From Hydractinia symbiolongicarpus (taxonomy: Eukaryota; Cnidaria; Hydrozoa; Anthoathecata; Hydractiniidae): 64,000 nucleotides of DNA. The stretch is taken from positions 15,808,001 through 15,872,000 of the forward strand of contig NC_079876.1 in assembly GCF_029227915.1 (NCBI RefSeq), written 5' to 3'. Position 1 is the first letter of the stretch, and every line of letters starts with the position of its first letter. A program made the position numbers and the translations under genes. This document shows, piece after piece, positions 1 to 14,400 of the stretch. The notes below the pieces were generated by a model, which worked only from the letters and a program-made list of their open reading frames with translations, was not told where the DNA came from and did no database searches.

Positions 1-102
1 TAAGTGTCATTGATAATTAAATATAGCTTGGTTTCCAATAAAAGTTATAACTTGTGGTGAACTGCACGCGTTTTCAATTTAGTCGTAACAATGACAGTTG
101 TA

Positions 103-2445
103 AGTATTAGATTATACCGCAACATGCAATTTTTGTCTGATTGTCCACCAAATGCTGCATTTTTTAGCCTATAATATTTGATATTGTGCAATAAAAGCGC
201 ATTATTTCACTTATTGACCACCAAATGCTCAATTTTTGTATATATAGATGTTTTAAATATCAAAAAATCCCGTCAAAATACACTATTTCACTTAGTGTCC
301 ACCAAATGCTGCATTTTTGTTGATATAAATTTTAAGTTATTAGATAGTACGGCAAAATGTAATTTTCCTCTGATTGTCTACCAAATGCTCCATTTTTCAG
401 CCTATAATATTTGATATTGTGCAATAAAAGCGCATTATTTCACTTATTGCCCACCAAATGCTCAATTTTTGTATATATAGATGTTTTAAATATCAAAAAA
501 TCCCGTCAAAATACACTATTTCACTTAGTGTCCACCAAATGCTGCATTTTTGTTTACATAAATTTTGAAGTATTAAATTATACCGCAACATGCAATTTTC
601 GTCTGATTATCCACCAAATAATGCATTTTTGTGCCTATAGTTTTCAAAATTGTGTTATAACGCCGCAATTGTCCACCAAATGCTGCATTTTTGTTCATAT
701 TAATTTTAAGTTATTAGATAGTATGGCAAAATGTAATTTTTCTCAGATTGTCTACCAAATGCTTCAATTTTGTGCCTATAATTTTTGATTCTGTAACAAA
801 ACCACATTTTTTCACTTAGTGTCCACCAAATGCTGCATTTTTGTTTATATAAATTTTGGAGTATTAGATTATACCGCAACATGCAATTTTTTTCTGATTG
901 TCCACCAAATGTTGCATTTTTGTGCCTATAATTTCTAAAATTGTCCTATAACGCCACAATCTATTATCCATTGTCCACCAAATGCTGCATTTTTGTTTAT
1001 ATAAATTTTGAAATGTTAGATTATACCGCAACATGCAACTTTTTTCTGATTGTCCACCAAATGCTGCATTTTTATGCCTATAATTTCTAAAATTGTCCTA
1101 TAACGCCACAATCTATTATCCATTGTCCACCAAATGCTGCATTTTTGTTTATATAAATTTTGAAATGTTAGATTATACCGCAACATGCAACTTTTTTCTG
1201 ATTGTCCACCAAATGCTGCATTTTTATGCCTATAATTTTTAAAATTGTCTTATAACGCCGCAATGTATCATCCATTGTCCACCAAATGCTTCATTTTTGT
1301 TGATATAAATTTTAAGTCATTAAATTGTACGGAAAATGTAATTTTCCTCTGATTGTCTACCAAATGCTCCATTTTTGAGCCTATAATATTTGATATTGTG
1401 CAATAAAAGCACATTATTTCACTTATTGACCACCAAATGCTCAATTTTTGTATATATAGATGTTTTAAATATCAAAAAATCCCGTCCAAATACACTATTT
1501 CACTTAGTGTCCACCAAATGCTGCATTTTTGTTTACATAAATTTTGGAGTATTAGATTCTACCAAAACAATCAATTTTTGTCTGATTGTCCACCAAATGC
1601 TGCATTTTTGGGCCTTTATTTTTTAAAATTGTGTTATAACGTTGCAATTGTCCACCAAATACTGCATTTTTGTTCATAAAAATTTTAAAATATTAGATAG
1701 TACCGCAAAGGGTAATTTTCCTCCAATTGTCTTCCAAATGCTCCATATTTGAGCCTATCATATTTGATATTGTGCAATAAAAGCGCATTATTTCACTTAT
1801 TGCCCACCAAATGCTCAATTTTTGTATATATAGATGTTTTAAATATCAAAAAATCCCGTCAAAATACACTATTTCACTTAGTGTCCACTAAATGCTGCAT
1901 TTTTGTTTACATATATTTTGGAGTATTAGATTATATCGCAACATGCAATTTTTGTCTGATTGTCCACCAAATGCTGCATTTTTGTGCCTATAATTTTTAA
2001 AATTGTCTTATAACGCCACAATCTATTATCCATTGTCCACCAAATGCTGCATTTTTGTTTATATATAATTTTGAAGTATTAGATTATACCGCAACATGCA
2101 ATTTTTTTCTGATTGTCCACCAAATGCTGCATTTTTATGCCTTTAATTTTTAAAATTGTCTTATAACGCCACAATCTATCATCCATTGTCCACCAAATGC
2201 TGCATTTTTGTTGATATAAATTTTAAGTTATTAGATAGTACGGCAAAATGTAATTTTCCTCAGATTGTCTACCAAATGCTTCATTTTTGTCCCTATAGTT
2301 TTTGATTCTATGTAATAAAACCACATTTTTACTTAGTGTCCACCAAATGCTGCAGTTTTGTTCATATAAATTTTAAAATGTTAGATAATACGCATAATAT
2401 AATTTTCCTCTGATTGTCTACCTAGGCTCCATTTTGGAGCCTATA
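103..2445 (+). repeat. Satellite array, ~78-bp monomer, ~31 copies
   Basis: A motif close to CCACCAAATGCTGCATTTTT recurs about every 71-81 bp. I counted about 31 copies, a few degenerate (for example near 612, 1650 and 2418). The core AAATGCTGCATTT is a dyad with 6-bp arms around one base. Monomers fall into types: one carries a spacer with AAAAAATCCCG, another TATAACGCCACAATC. These types recur in order, giving higher-order units (a two-monomer block starts near 178, 411, 1390 and 1764; another repeats with about 173-bp spacing at 950-1300). Short open frames across it are by-products of the repeat. No transposase or terminal inverted repeat is visible. Confidence 0.93.
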
Positions 2446-5400
2446 CTTTCTGACACATCTGACAAATTAACCATACTTATAATTTTTGACTTTGTGTAAA
2501 AATTATGGTTTTATTACACAATGTCAGAAGATTTAACCAGGAAATGTGCAAAATAAAAACACGTAGAGCTAAAGGACTACAAACCACTCACCACAACTAC
2601 CATAAGCAGCACAAACTGAAAATACTTCCTATTTTACGACACTAGGCATTAGTCCAATTAGTGAAAAGAGTGGTGTTCTCAGCAAGAAAACAACTTACTA
2701 TAATAAATCACAACTGGGAAGAGATCCCAATGCTCACTCCAATGTGTTGCCTACGAACAGCAATAACATTATGGCTTCCTTCGAAATGTCTTCTGTGCAT
2801 CTAAGGTACATGAACTCCTGCACAGAGTTAATGCATAAAAAGTTAAAGAAGACTATTTTTCTTGGTTCGCTGGGGCATTATCCTTCACTAACATCAACAA
2901 GTAAAACCAATTTGAAATAGAGTGTTCGTTGCCCATTACAATTTCTCATCATTATAGTTTGTTCAATTATCGTAAGAAAAGATAACATGTACATCTTCCA
3001 ATCTCCGATACCAACACAACATCATCAACCTTGAAGGAGCGTTTATAGTTCCGAATATTTTTTCCTCGTTCTAAAATTTGTAAATAGCCGTTTCGCCGTG
3101 GAAAACAATAAATGCTGTATGCATGGCTTTTTGAAAATGTGGAAATTCGACAATAACACGCACTTATTAATCGTCTTTGTGCGCGTTTAAATTTATTTGT
3201 TGAGGCAATGGTGAGAAGTTCCAGATTGGCAGATATTTTTTACCTAGGCAACTGATACTTTATTGGGAACACAAATTTGGAGTTCAGCCTAGGTGAAAAT
3301 ATCTGGCAATCTGGAACTTCTCACCATTGCTCGCTTAGTGTCTTGTTTTTTTTCCATTATGATGTTCTATTTTTCTGTCCATAATATTTAGTTTGAAAAG
3401 AGAGAAAACTGTCATTTAGTTAACATTTGTCAAGATCCAGTTTAAGACCGTGCTGAAATATTAATTGTATATTACAAAAATTAGAAAGCAATTCAACGCG
3501 ACAGCAAGATCTCTGTCATTTGTTACTTGTAGCTTGAAGATTTAGTACGTGGTTTAGTCTAATCCAGTTTTGACCGACAGACGGACAATGACAATTATTA
3601 TAGAAACTAAACCAGTGAATCGGCGGTATATGCCAGATTGAGCGCTTTAATTAAAATAACTCCAATGATATAAGCAATAGACTGTGGCTACGCCTTTAAA
3701 CTAAAGCAGTGACAAAACAGTTTTATTAAGTTTAATTTTTAAAAATTAATAGACACTGACCGTATTTTTATATTTATTCTCTTTGTTATATCCCAGTTTT
3801 TTTAAAAGTATTTAACAGTAAAATGGATAAAATATTTGAGATCCTCACCAAAATTATAATAAAGTGTGAAATTTTCAAGACAATAATGCATATAAATAAT
3901 CTGTTATAGCAGTTTGTTTGATAATTTTGAAGTTACGCTCGTAAGCGTTTAAAAGTTATGCTCGTAAGCGGTTTGACTGTGACAATAACGTCGCCAAAGC
4001 AGGAAATTTTGAATATCAAACAAGTTACTGCATTTTAATTTACCTATACTGAGTTGTAGATAAGAAAAATATTGGTAAATTAAAGTTTTAAAAACATGAA
4101 ATTAGGAATTATTTATCGTATATATACAACCTTGTTCTTAATAAAAGCACAGGCTACGCAGCTAGTGTTGTTACTCCGTTTAGATTTATTTCGTGGAAAA
4201 GTTTGAATGTTTAAAGCTATGGCCTATTTAAATAAAAATATAGAGTAGCTACGTTACAAAATTAACTGTAGAATCTGCATTCAACAAGTTTGGTTAATAA
4301 AAAGTGAATGTATTTTAGTAGAGTTTACCATAGATAGCGCGTCATTTAAAAATAATCAAAAAAGAAACAATGAAATTGGTTAGAACAACATAGTACAGTT
4401 GGCTTAGTTAGTTGAATATTTTCTGCTTCCGCATGATCAACGTTTTAAACTAAAATCTTATATTTGATTTGATTTGCTTAAGATTTATACATGATTTAAA
4501 AAACCGTGATGAAACGCTTAACATGTCAAATTTATCAAAAACAAATATTACAAAAGTAAAGGTCTTGAAGCGTAAAAAGGTCAAAACAAGTATATATGTC
4601 CTCTTCAAATGGTTCCATAGAAGAGTTGCTTTTTCCGGACGTTTATTTAAGTAACTGAAATGTATTAAGTTCAGTTCAAGTTGCTTAATTTATTTCTGTG
4701 ACTAAAACAAAAGTGAGATCTTCGAAGCTAGTTGAAAAAATTTAGGTCAGGTTAGGTTTTTATAAAGGCATCTTTCTGAGCTAGAAATATTTGTACTTAA
4801 AACATTAACGGCAAATTAAGTATTAAGTAGAGAGCTAAAAATTAAAAGTAGTGACGATGTCCTGACCCATCTTCCACTTTGAATTCATTTATTCAAAAAC
4901 TCGCATAACGACAATGGTTAACAGTTAAAATTTGTGACCCTTTTTCAAACAACGGGCGCACGCGCTTATAGTTAGGCTGTCCAATCTTTTAATGCTCTGG
5001 TCCACCTTTCAAGGCAGCGATCTGTTTACAAACGGGAGGACCAATCGTTAAGCTAGCCTATACAGAGTCTCGGAAGGATCCATAGGTGATATTGTATTTA
5101 AGCAATTTTATCGATAAATGTCCGAATAAAAAAAATAAAAAAATTACAAACTAACAATAATTCCCTAAAGAATAAAGTAATTTAAATGCAAGTTCGATTT
5201 TTGCAGTTAAGGGGGCAATTTAACACTATTCAGTCTGGGAATATTTCAATCATGTTATGACTAGGAAGAGTCCAATTAAATCCCATTTCGCACATAGTGT
5301 ACGTCAGGAAAGGAACAAAATAGGAGCAAAACTTGTTTACTTATGTGAGCACATTTTTTGTGAAGCATGAAATACCAAATACAAAATTGCACGAAAATCC

Positions 5401-5890
5401 GATTTTCCAGGATTTTGGGTTAAATCCAAAAATATTGAAAATTGGATTAAGCACGTCTTCAATATTTTCGGAATATTTTTCCTTGATGAACTAAAGTTGT
5501 GATGTAAGTTTCATGTTCTAAGGATTATCCTATCTAAGATTATCAAATTTTCCCGATTATGATCTTAAGGGGTAGTTTTAAGTAATAGACAATATCCAAG
5601 GGTTTGAAAGGTCTTAGACCTAACAAAATAGCATGTGATTGCCTAAAAGATAAATATAAAAAGACTCAATAAGTATCAGAGCAAAAACGAGTTATTAGAA
5701 AAAACCCAACAGGATGGGGTGGAATACGCCCAGCATAAATGTATAAAGTATATATTTTCAAGTGGAAGCCATAAACAAATAACGGGAATGTTAATATTTT
5801 TTTTACCATGTTATAGTATTAAGACACTGTTTAAGGCGAAGTTGATTCCCATTTATAGGTACCAGGCTTCCATGAAAGTCGAAATATATG
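2446..5890. other. No gene seen; AT-rich spacer between two satellite patches
   Basis: This 3.4-kb stretch separates the main satellite from its outlying patch. It contains one foldback element (listed separately) and otherwise only short open frames with frequent stops on both strands. I see no conserved protein motif, RNA gene or tandem repeat. It may be an insertion that split the array, but no matching ends were found. Confidence 0.6.
3205..3330. repeat. Foldback (hairpin) element, ~45-bp arms
   Basis: The left arm (3205-3249) runs from GCAATGGTGAGAAGTTCCAG to ACCTAGGC. The right arm (about 3287-3330) is its near-perfect reverse complement, with about 37 bp between them. Only a few mismatches separate the arms, so the transcript or single strand would form a long stable stem. 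It is probably a short MITE or solo foldback; no target duplication was identified. Confidence 0.88.
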
Positions 5891-6830
<940 letters not shown>

Positions 6831-6985
6831 TACTCACGGAATTGTGGTATATTGCCCTTCGACAAGTTGGACAGACAACTTGCAAATTGCCAAAATAAAT
6901 AATTCAAAAAGTCAATATTTCATTATTTCCTAGATAGATAATGACATTCAATTTGCGTAAAAAAATATTGATTGTTTTTTATTTT

Positions 6986-7040
6986 AATATAATATTATAT
7001 TATTCAATATAATATTATATTATTAATATAATATTATATT
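6986..7040. repeat. Three tandem copies of a 16-bp AT palindrome
   Basis: The perfect palindrome AATATAATATTATATT occurs at 6986-7001, 7006-7021 and 7025-7040, just upstream of the Helitron array. It can extrude as a cruciform. Function unknown. Confidence 0.9.
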
Positions 7041-7130
7041 GAATATTAAAGCGCATTATTGCTTATAGTGGTGCAAACAAATTAAATATTTAGCTAAAAT
7101 TCATACATAGCATAGAGTGCAAGCGTTTCA

Positions 7131-7821
7131 TCTCTTATAATAATACGCTAAGTGTGTCTGTCTGTCACTTTTGCAAAGTGGATAAAATTTCTTTGATAAA
7201 GTCTATAACACATCGCCTATAAATTTGTTCTGTAAATTAGCAAACTTTGACGTTAGAGCAATATTGACGTCAAAGGAAAGTATATTAAGATTAGTGAAGC
7301 CAATGCATTGCACTTTTAAATTTAAGGCTAAATAACTTGGAAACGGATGGAAATAACTGACGTTATCTCCTGCGTGGGTAACTAGGGACTACCTGGGACC
7401 AATTTGGGTAAATTTCCCAAACCTGGGTCCCCGAATCCGTTTTGGAATGGACGGCTTGATGACGTCATCAAAAAACCTTTAAACCTTGATATCTCTGCAA
7501 CCGTTTGTCAAAAGTACATAATCCTACACATTTTCTTCATCAACGTTTCAAGATCTATACGATGAAGGCAACATGTATACAAATTTCTAAAAAAAAATTT
7601 TGGGGTTTTAAAACCCTTATATTTCATTACTCGCCTCATCAACACCACACGATCATATACATTTTCTTGATCAGCAGTGTAAGCCCTACACAATGGAGGA
7701 AACAAGAAAACAGGTACTATTTTTTTGTAGATGTGTTGCTGACGTCATCAAAATTCATATGACGCTTATTTTTCAATTTTATCCTGCCTCAGTGGATTTT
7801 TCCACGGGCTTTATCGACAAG
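7131..7821 (+). mobile_element. Non-autonomous Helitron, array unit 1
   Basis: It begins TCTCTTATAATAATACGC, preceded by A, and ends with a GTGGA-TTTT-TCCAC hairpin 12-13 bp before a CAAG terminus (canonical CTAG with one change). The next base starts unit 2. The body has two internal repeats around ATACATTTTCTTGATCAGC and TGACGTCA palindromes at 7450 and 7740. There is no Rep or helicase coding. Confidence 0.85.
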
Positions 7822-8567
7822 TCTATATAATAATACGCCAGTTCCGTGTGTCTGTCTGTCACTTTTGCAAAGTGGATTACATTCTTCAAAATTTTCTTTA
7901 ACAAATTCTATAAAACATCGCCTATAAAATTGTTCTGTAATTTACCAAACTTTACCGATAAAATAGTATTGACGTCAAAGGAAAGTTAATTAAGATTAGT
8001 GAAGCCATTACAATGCACTTAAAACTTTGAGGCCAAATAACTTGGAAACGAGGTGGTGACGTCAATTTTTTTTCACCGCGTGGGTAACTAAGGACCACCT
8101 GGGACCAATTTGAGTAATTTTCCAAACCTGGGTCCCCAAATCCATTTCGGAATGAACGGGTTTATGACGTCATCAAAAAACCTTTAAACCACAATATTTC
8201 CGTAACCGTTGGTCAAAAGTACATGATCCTATACATTTTCTTGATCAGCGTTTCAAGATCTATACGAGGGAGGCAACAGGTACATGAATTTCTGAAAAAA
8301 ATTTTTTTGTGTTTTCACGGGCCTTTGCTGACGTCAGCACAATTTTTAAACACTTATATCTCTTTTTGCGTTCCTCGAAAACATATCATCCTACACATTA
8401 TTTTGATCAGCGTGATTCAACCTCTACACATTACAATAAAATAATAAAATAAATTTCTCTAACTTTTTTGGGATCTTCACTGCTGACGTTAGCAAAACAT
8501 CTAAAACAACCTATTTTTCTATTGCCCATCTGCCTAAGTGGATTTCTCCACGGGCCTTATCGACTAG
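7822..8567 (+). mobile_element. Non-autonomous Helitron, array unit 2
   Basis: It starts TCTATATAATAATACGCC directly after unit 1 and ends with a GTGGATTTCTCCAC hairpin, then CTAG at 8564-8567. The layout matches units 1 and 3 throughout. Exact TGACGTCA octamers lie near 8055, 8165 and 8330. Confidence 0.9.
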
Positions 8568-9298
8568 TCTATATAATAATACGCCAGTTCTGTCTGTCTG
8601 TCTGTGACTTTTGCAAAGTAAATAAAATTTCTTTGATAAAGTCTATAAAACATCGTCTATAAATTTGTTCTGTAAATTACCAAACTTTGACGTTAAAGCA
8701 ATATTGACGTCAAAGGAAAGTATATTAAGATTAGTGAAGCCATTGCATTGACTTTTAAATTTAAGGCTAAAAAACGTGGAAACGGGTGGAAATAACTGAC
8801 GTCACCTCCTGCGTAGGTAACTAGGGACCACCTGGGACCAATTTGGGTAAGTTTCCCAAATCTGGGTCCCCGAATCCGTTTCGGAATGGACGGGTTGATG
8901 ACGTCGCCAGAAATGCTTCAAACCCTAATATCTCTGCAACCGTTTGTCAAAAATACGCGATCCTATACATTTTCTTGATCAACGTTTCAAGACCTATACA
9001 ATGAAGGCAGCAGGTATATAAATTTCTAAAAAAAATTTTTTGGAGGTTTGACTGGCCATTGCTGACGTCAGCAAAATTTTAAAACCCTTATATCTCATTA
9101 ATTGCTTATTAAAAAGACATGATCATATACATTTTCTTGGTCAGCGTTTAAACCTCTGCACAGTACAGGCAACGAATAAACTAAAATTTACCAAAAATTT
9201 TTGTAATTGCACTGCTGACGTCAGCAAAAACTCTAAAACAACCTATTTTTCCATTGTCCTTCTGCCTAAGTGGATTTTTCCGCGGGCTTTATCGACTA
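8568..9298 (+). mobile_element. Non-autonomous Helitron, array unit 3
   Basis: It starts TCTATATAATAATACGCC and ends with a GTGGATTTTTCCGC hairpin and a CTA terminus that has lost its final G before the TC of unit 4. Exact TGACGTCA octamers lie near 8799, 9063 and 9216, the last two inside the 12-bp palindrome GCTGACGTCAGC. Confidence 0.88.
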
Positions 9299-10018
9299 TC
9301 TTATATAGTAATACGAAGTGTAGGTGACGGTCATAGTTGATATCTTCATTTTCCTTTGATGTTCCAGAAATTTTGCTTGAAGGCGCCGAAAAAATTATGT
9401 CCCAAATGTTAAATTTTATGACGTTACGGCGCGACGTCAATAACATTACTTGAACGTCAATATTCTATATTAAATTAATGAAGCCATTACAGTGCACTTA
9501 GAAATTTGAGGCCAAATAACTTGGAAACGAGGTGGTGACGTCAATTATTTTTCACCGCGTGGGTAACTAGGGATCACCTACCACTAATTTTGGGTAAGTT
9601 CCCCAAAACTGGGTCCCCCAATCCGTTTTGGATGGGACGGGTTGATCTCTGCAACCGTTTGTCAAAGATACATGATCCTATACATTTTCTTGATCAGCGT
9701 TTTAAGATCTATACGATGAAGGCAAATTTCTTAAAATAATTTTTTTGCATATTTGTACGTTTTTGCCGACGTCAGCAAAATTTTTAAACCCTTATATCTC
9801 CTTAGGTGTTTGTCCAAAAATGATCCAAAAGTGATCCTATACATTATTTTAATCAGCTATTCAAGCTCTACACATTAGAGGCAACAAGTAAATAAATTTC
9901 CAAGAAAAAATATTTTGTCTCTTGACAGATCCTAGCTGACGTCATCAAAATTTAAATAACGGTTCATTTTTACTGTTATCCTGTCTACGTGGATTTTTCC
10001 ATGGGTTTTAACGACTAG
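9299..10018 (+). mobile_element. Non-autonomous Helitron, array unit 4
   Basis: It starts TCTTATATAGTAATACGAAG and ends with a GTGGATTTTTCCAT hairpin and CTAG at 10015-10018. The 5' 180 bp differ from units 1-3 and match unit 7, so two subfamilies are interleaved. TGACGTCA octamers lie near 9536 and 9937. Confidence 0.88.
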
Positions 10019-11451
10019 TCTCTTTAATAATAGCCGTATTCCGTCTGTCTGTCTGTGTGTCCGCGAAAGCCGCGTCCCGTAACGGAAACACGAAATTTTG
10101 TAAATTACGCGCCGTTACCAAATGCGATATATTTTTACCGACATTGTTTTGACCGCTCGCGCGTGGAATACCATTCACAACGCCTGATTCTTTAAAAAAA
10201 CCCAAGATTTTCGCGACCAGAAAGAATCCAAGATCTTCGCGGAACGAAGGCCATTTTGATAATGGTCGTGTTTGTGGTCAGTGTGTGAGGTTTGTAGGCC
10301 TGTTTGACTTTTTTATCTTCTAAAAGCCTTATATATTTGCAATATTTGTTTTCTGTTTGTTTTCAATGTTAGGATAAATATAATGTCACGTTTTTTAGCC
10401 ACGTACAGATCTTAAACGCACCAGTTTTAGGATGCTTGGCTAGGAACGAAGATTAGCTAGCTATAGCTACTAGCTAGCTAGAGCCTCACTTATTGCTATT
10501 CTGTGTGGTATAAGAGCTTTTTATCCTAGCCAGCATTTATTTTTATGTTGAGGCTGTGGCTATTTAGCTAGCTCCTTAAAAAGTGAAAGTATAAAAATGC
10601 AGTTTGGCTACAACAATATTCTTAAGCAATATATAATTTTTATGCTAAATGCAGTTAGCTAGCTAGGTATAGCTACATATTTTATTATTTTTCTGCAAAC
10701 TTTTTCTGCAAATGAAATGGCTGAGCGATTGTTTTGGCTGGACGAGTAACGACAGGCTGTTCCCTGTGTTTTTATTTAAACCGAAGTTGCAATGAACATT
10801 TTTGGAAAAGGGTAATACGCCTTATGCGCCTGTTCAACTGTGTTTAACTGTACTAAGTGGTTAGCCCAGTGTTAAAAACAGACTGTTTTTGTAAAAGGCT
10901 GTTACGCCTATGGGCATGTGCAACACCGTTTACCTGTATATACTAAGGTCAGCCCACCACTGTGACAATTAATTTTTAAACTTTCTTGGGAATCACGCCT
11001 GGACTAACCGCTCAGCCTTGTGTCTGCGAGAAAGTTTTTTTCAAAAGGGTATTATTCCTATACGCTGTACAACACGGTTTAACTGTACTAAGCGCTCAGC
11101 CCAGTGTCACGATTAATTTTGTAACTTTTAAAAAGACTTATTCCACAAAATAAAATAATATTGACTGATTGTTTTTGCTATGACAGGGTAACAACGGTTT
11201 GTAAACTCTGTTTTTATATCAGCTATTGTTGCGGGAAAGTAATTTAAGAAAAATATGTTACAGTCGCACACTATAATGGTGTATGCGCTTCAAATGATTA
11301 ACGACATACTGTATACCTGTACTAAAACGCTCCACCTGATCGGGTGGGACAGTTTTTGGCTCTTATTAAGCGCTCCACAGAGTGTTCAATACCGGATCAC
11401 ACCTTTACTTGTGGCTTAACCCGGCGTTTCGACGCCGGGTTTCCCGGCTAG
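10019..11451 (+). mobile_element. Non-autonomous Helitron, array unit 5 (different 3' end)
   Basis: It starts TCTCTTTAATAATAGCCG. The 3' end has a different and stronger hairpin, a perfect 10-bp stem AACCCGGCGT around loop TTCG, then TCCCGG and CTAG at 11448-11451. The first 250 bp are richer in CG than the surroundings. The 3' half has degenerate tandem repeats (separate entry). Confidence 0.87.
10800..11130 (+). repeat. Degenerate tandem repeat inside Helitron unit 5
   Basis: Blocks containing GTTTAACTGTACTAAG followed by GCTCAGCCCAGTG recur about three to four times with roughly 90-130 bp spacing. A related block appears in the opposite orientation at about 28.9-29.1 kb. Confidence 0.65.
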
Positions 11452-14400
11452 TCTCTATAATAATACGCTAAGTGTGTCTGTGCGTCTGTAACAGGCAAAG
11501 TTGATATGCTTAGTTTTCTTTGATGTAGCCGATCTTTGATGTTGCCGTAAAATATGTCTTCTTTGTCGCGAAAAGCTGCGAGTTTTGTGTGGTTTGTTAA
11601 ATAAAGTTCTAGCACAAAGTAACGGAAATTGTGTTTGCAAAAAAGATGGCTGTTCTTTTTAAGCATTTTCTACTCTTTCCTTCAAAATAAATCTTTACAA
11701 AAGCATTTAAAAAGAGGCATGGTATATAAATGAAGTATGGAAAGGTTTTTGTAAGGTTTGTTTATGTTTTTTTCAGTTTTGATGATATTATTAATGCGAG
11801 ACATGTTTGTGACCTAGCATCATAAAACCAACCACACCAACTAGCAACCAACAACCAACAAACCAACTAGCTAGCTAGCTAGCTCAGACTTTATAAATAT
11901 GTAGCCATGTTCTTTATACCTAGCTAAGTCTCCAGTTTATATTCAACTGACCAGCTATTAGCTGCTGTAGCTAGCTTATGTTTGCTTCAGTTTTATGTTG
12001 CTTTTTACATGTAGCTAAGCTAGCTACCATAGTGTTATCTTAGTGGTCTTTGCTAAGAATGTGACTGTAACTTATTTCATTTTAAGCTTAAATTAACAAG
12101 CCACAACAACATTTAAAAAAGTATTACACAATATTTAAGAAGAGTTTAAGGATTGTTTTTAAGCAAATAATGTTTTTTTCACATTTTGTGTATACAAGTG
12201 TAACTAAACTTATACCATCGGTTACATGCAATATGATGAAACGATTTTTATTTAACATGTAGTAGTTCTGGTACCTTCAGTGTAGTGATTTTTGTTGTTC
12301 TAGATGTTCTGACTAAAATGTTTTTGTTTATGACATTTTGTCTTAATTAAGAAAAGTTTCAACTTCTTTGAAGGAGTAAAACACTGAAAAAACTTGTGTT
12401 TTTTTATACTTTGTATAAATTCTTACCAGGCAGGACTCTGTTAATGAGTTCCAATTCGCAGTTTTTTTGAAATTTTGGATAATATTTAATGAGTACAAGA
12501 TACAAATACTGATTTTTGTTGAATCAGAAGTATTTCCTAGAACCATTCTTTTTTTACACTTGAAAAAATGTATGCAAAATCATCAGAATAACTGATTTTG
12601 TTGTAAACTGTTTTTCTTTTTCACATTTTGGATTGAAATATTGTTATAAAGGGCATACATCAATAGACATATATATATATATACCAAAATAATTGAATTC
12701 TGCAAACTTTGATTTGGCGTTCTCCTCTCATCTTTTATATTTTGATTAAACTTTTGAGGAAAATCATATGAATTATTTAGAATTTGTATTTTGTGTTGCA
12801 AATTTAGTGCAAAAATTGACGTAAAATGAACTGTTAAATTGATTGTTGTTGTTTTAACATGAATTATGACGCAAACTTTGTTTTTGCATTTCTAATTTGA
12901 CTAATTAGCCAAAAAAATTTGCCAATTGATTTTACACTATGTTCTTTTTTATATATATTTTATGTGAACATAGAAGTACAAAAGTAAAGTTAGAAGCCAC
13001 AAGAAGTTACTTCGAAAGTGAAGAGTGGAGCTAGAAGTAGTAAAGAAAAGTTAGAAGTAGAAAATGAAAGCTTCGGTTTAAAGTAGATTTGGATTCACAA
13101 ATAGTAAGAACTTTTTAGATATTTTTAGACGTTATATATTTTTATGTCGCTAGAGTTACGTGTCAGGCAGACTCGCATTTGCCAGGAAAAAGTCACAAAA
13201 GCTTCAAATTCTTTATATTTTACCGCTTTTTTTTATAAAAAAATCTAGCATATTTTTTACACTTTTTTACATAGTTAATGTTATCAAACAAATGTGGTAG
13301 CGAAACTTTTGGTTTGTTGAACTTACTGCAAATGTCATAATTTTTATATTGCTATTGTTTCTCTTTATATATATGTGTTTTACTAAGCATAAATAGCTAG
13401 CTGGTGTCTTCCCAGTTTAACTATATTTAACTGGGTATCTGTCTTATCTATTTTTACCTTCAAGCTCCATATCCAAACCTAGCTAGCTAACTGATGATTA
13501 ATGTTGTTATTCCTCTTTTAGCTATTTATATCCACCTTAGTAGTCAAACTTAGGAATCTTATTTAAGCACGAATTATGATGTAACATTCCACAAAATCTT
13601 TCAAAGGCTTATTGAACTTTTAGGGTAGTGTGAGGAAAAATTTTACTTTAAGAGGAATGATTTTGTAAAACTAAAGTGTGTGCGTTAATTAAGGTAAGTT
13701 TTATTATTTTGTTGTTGACATCCTGTTAAACTTCTGTGAGCTTGCATGTAAATTACAAGGTTGTATATTTTTACAAGGGTAGTGGTCGAAATTTTTACAA
13801 AGTTTGTTGACATTTTTTTGGAAATTTACCTGGGTTTTTTACATTTGTGGTTAAAATTTCTCAGCAGAGAATAGTTGGGTTGCTGATTATATTGTTTGTG
13901 TTGCAAAATGCTGTTTTTAAATGCTGTGTAAACTTTTTTGGAAAAAAACCACATGCAAAATACTGAAAGAACAAATTTTTGTACAATTAGACTGTGAGCT
14001 GTTGTGTAAGTTGGATTTTTTTATATTTTGTTTATTAAACTTTTTTTAAACTTTAAACTAACTTTAAGTAATGTAATTACGGGAATAAATATTTGGTGAT
14101 GATAAAAAATTACTGAATGTTCAGACTGAACTGTTTAACTGTTGTGAGGGAGGACCATATGCAAGTATATATACTAAAAATAATATTTGCACTTTCCAAG
14201 TTGTATTTTTATATGCACTGAAATGATTGCTTTTTCTGAGTTGAATTTGATGAGTTTCATATCAATTTTGTGGAAGATTTTATGGGTGAAAACAATATAA
14301 AACATGCCAATTCAACTGATTTTTGTTCATATTTTGATTTGCTCCTCATAAACCTTTGTGTTCTACATTTATTGTAAACTTTTGTGAGGAAGGACCATAT

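Noticed and set aside
103-2445. Regularly spaced short repeats resembling a CRISPR array
   Set aside because: Spacers are themselves repetitive and recur in blocks, and the setting is eukaryotic; it is a satellite.
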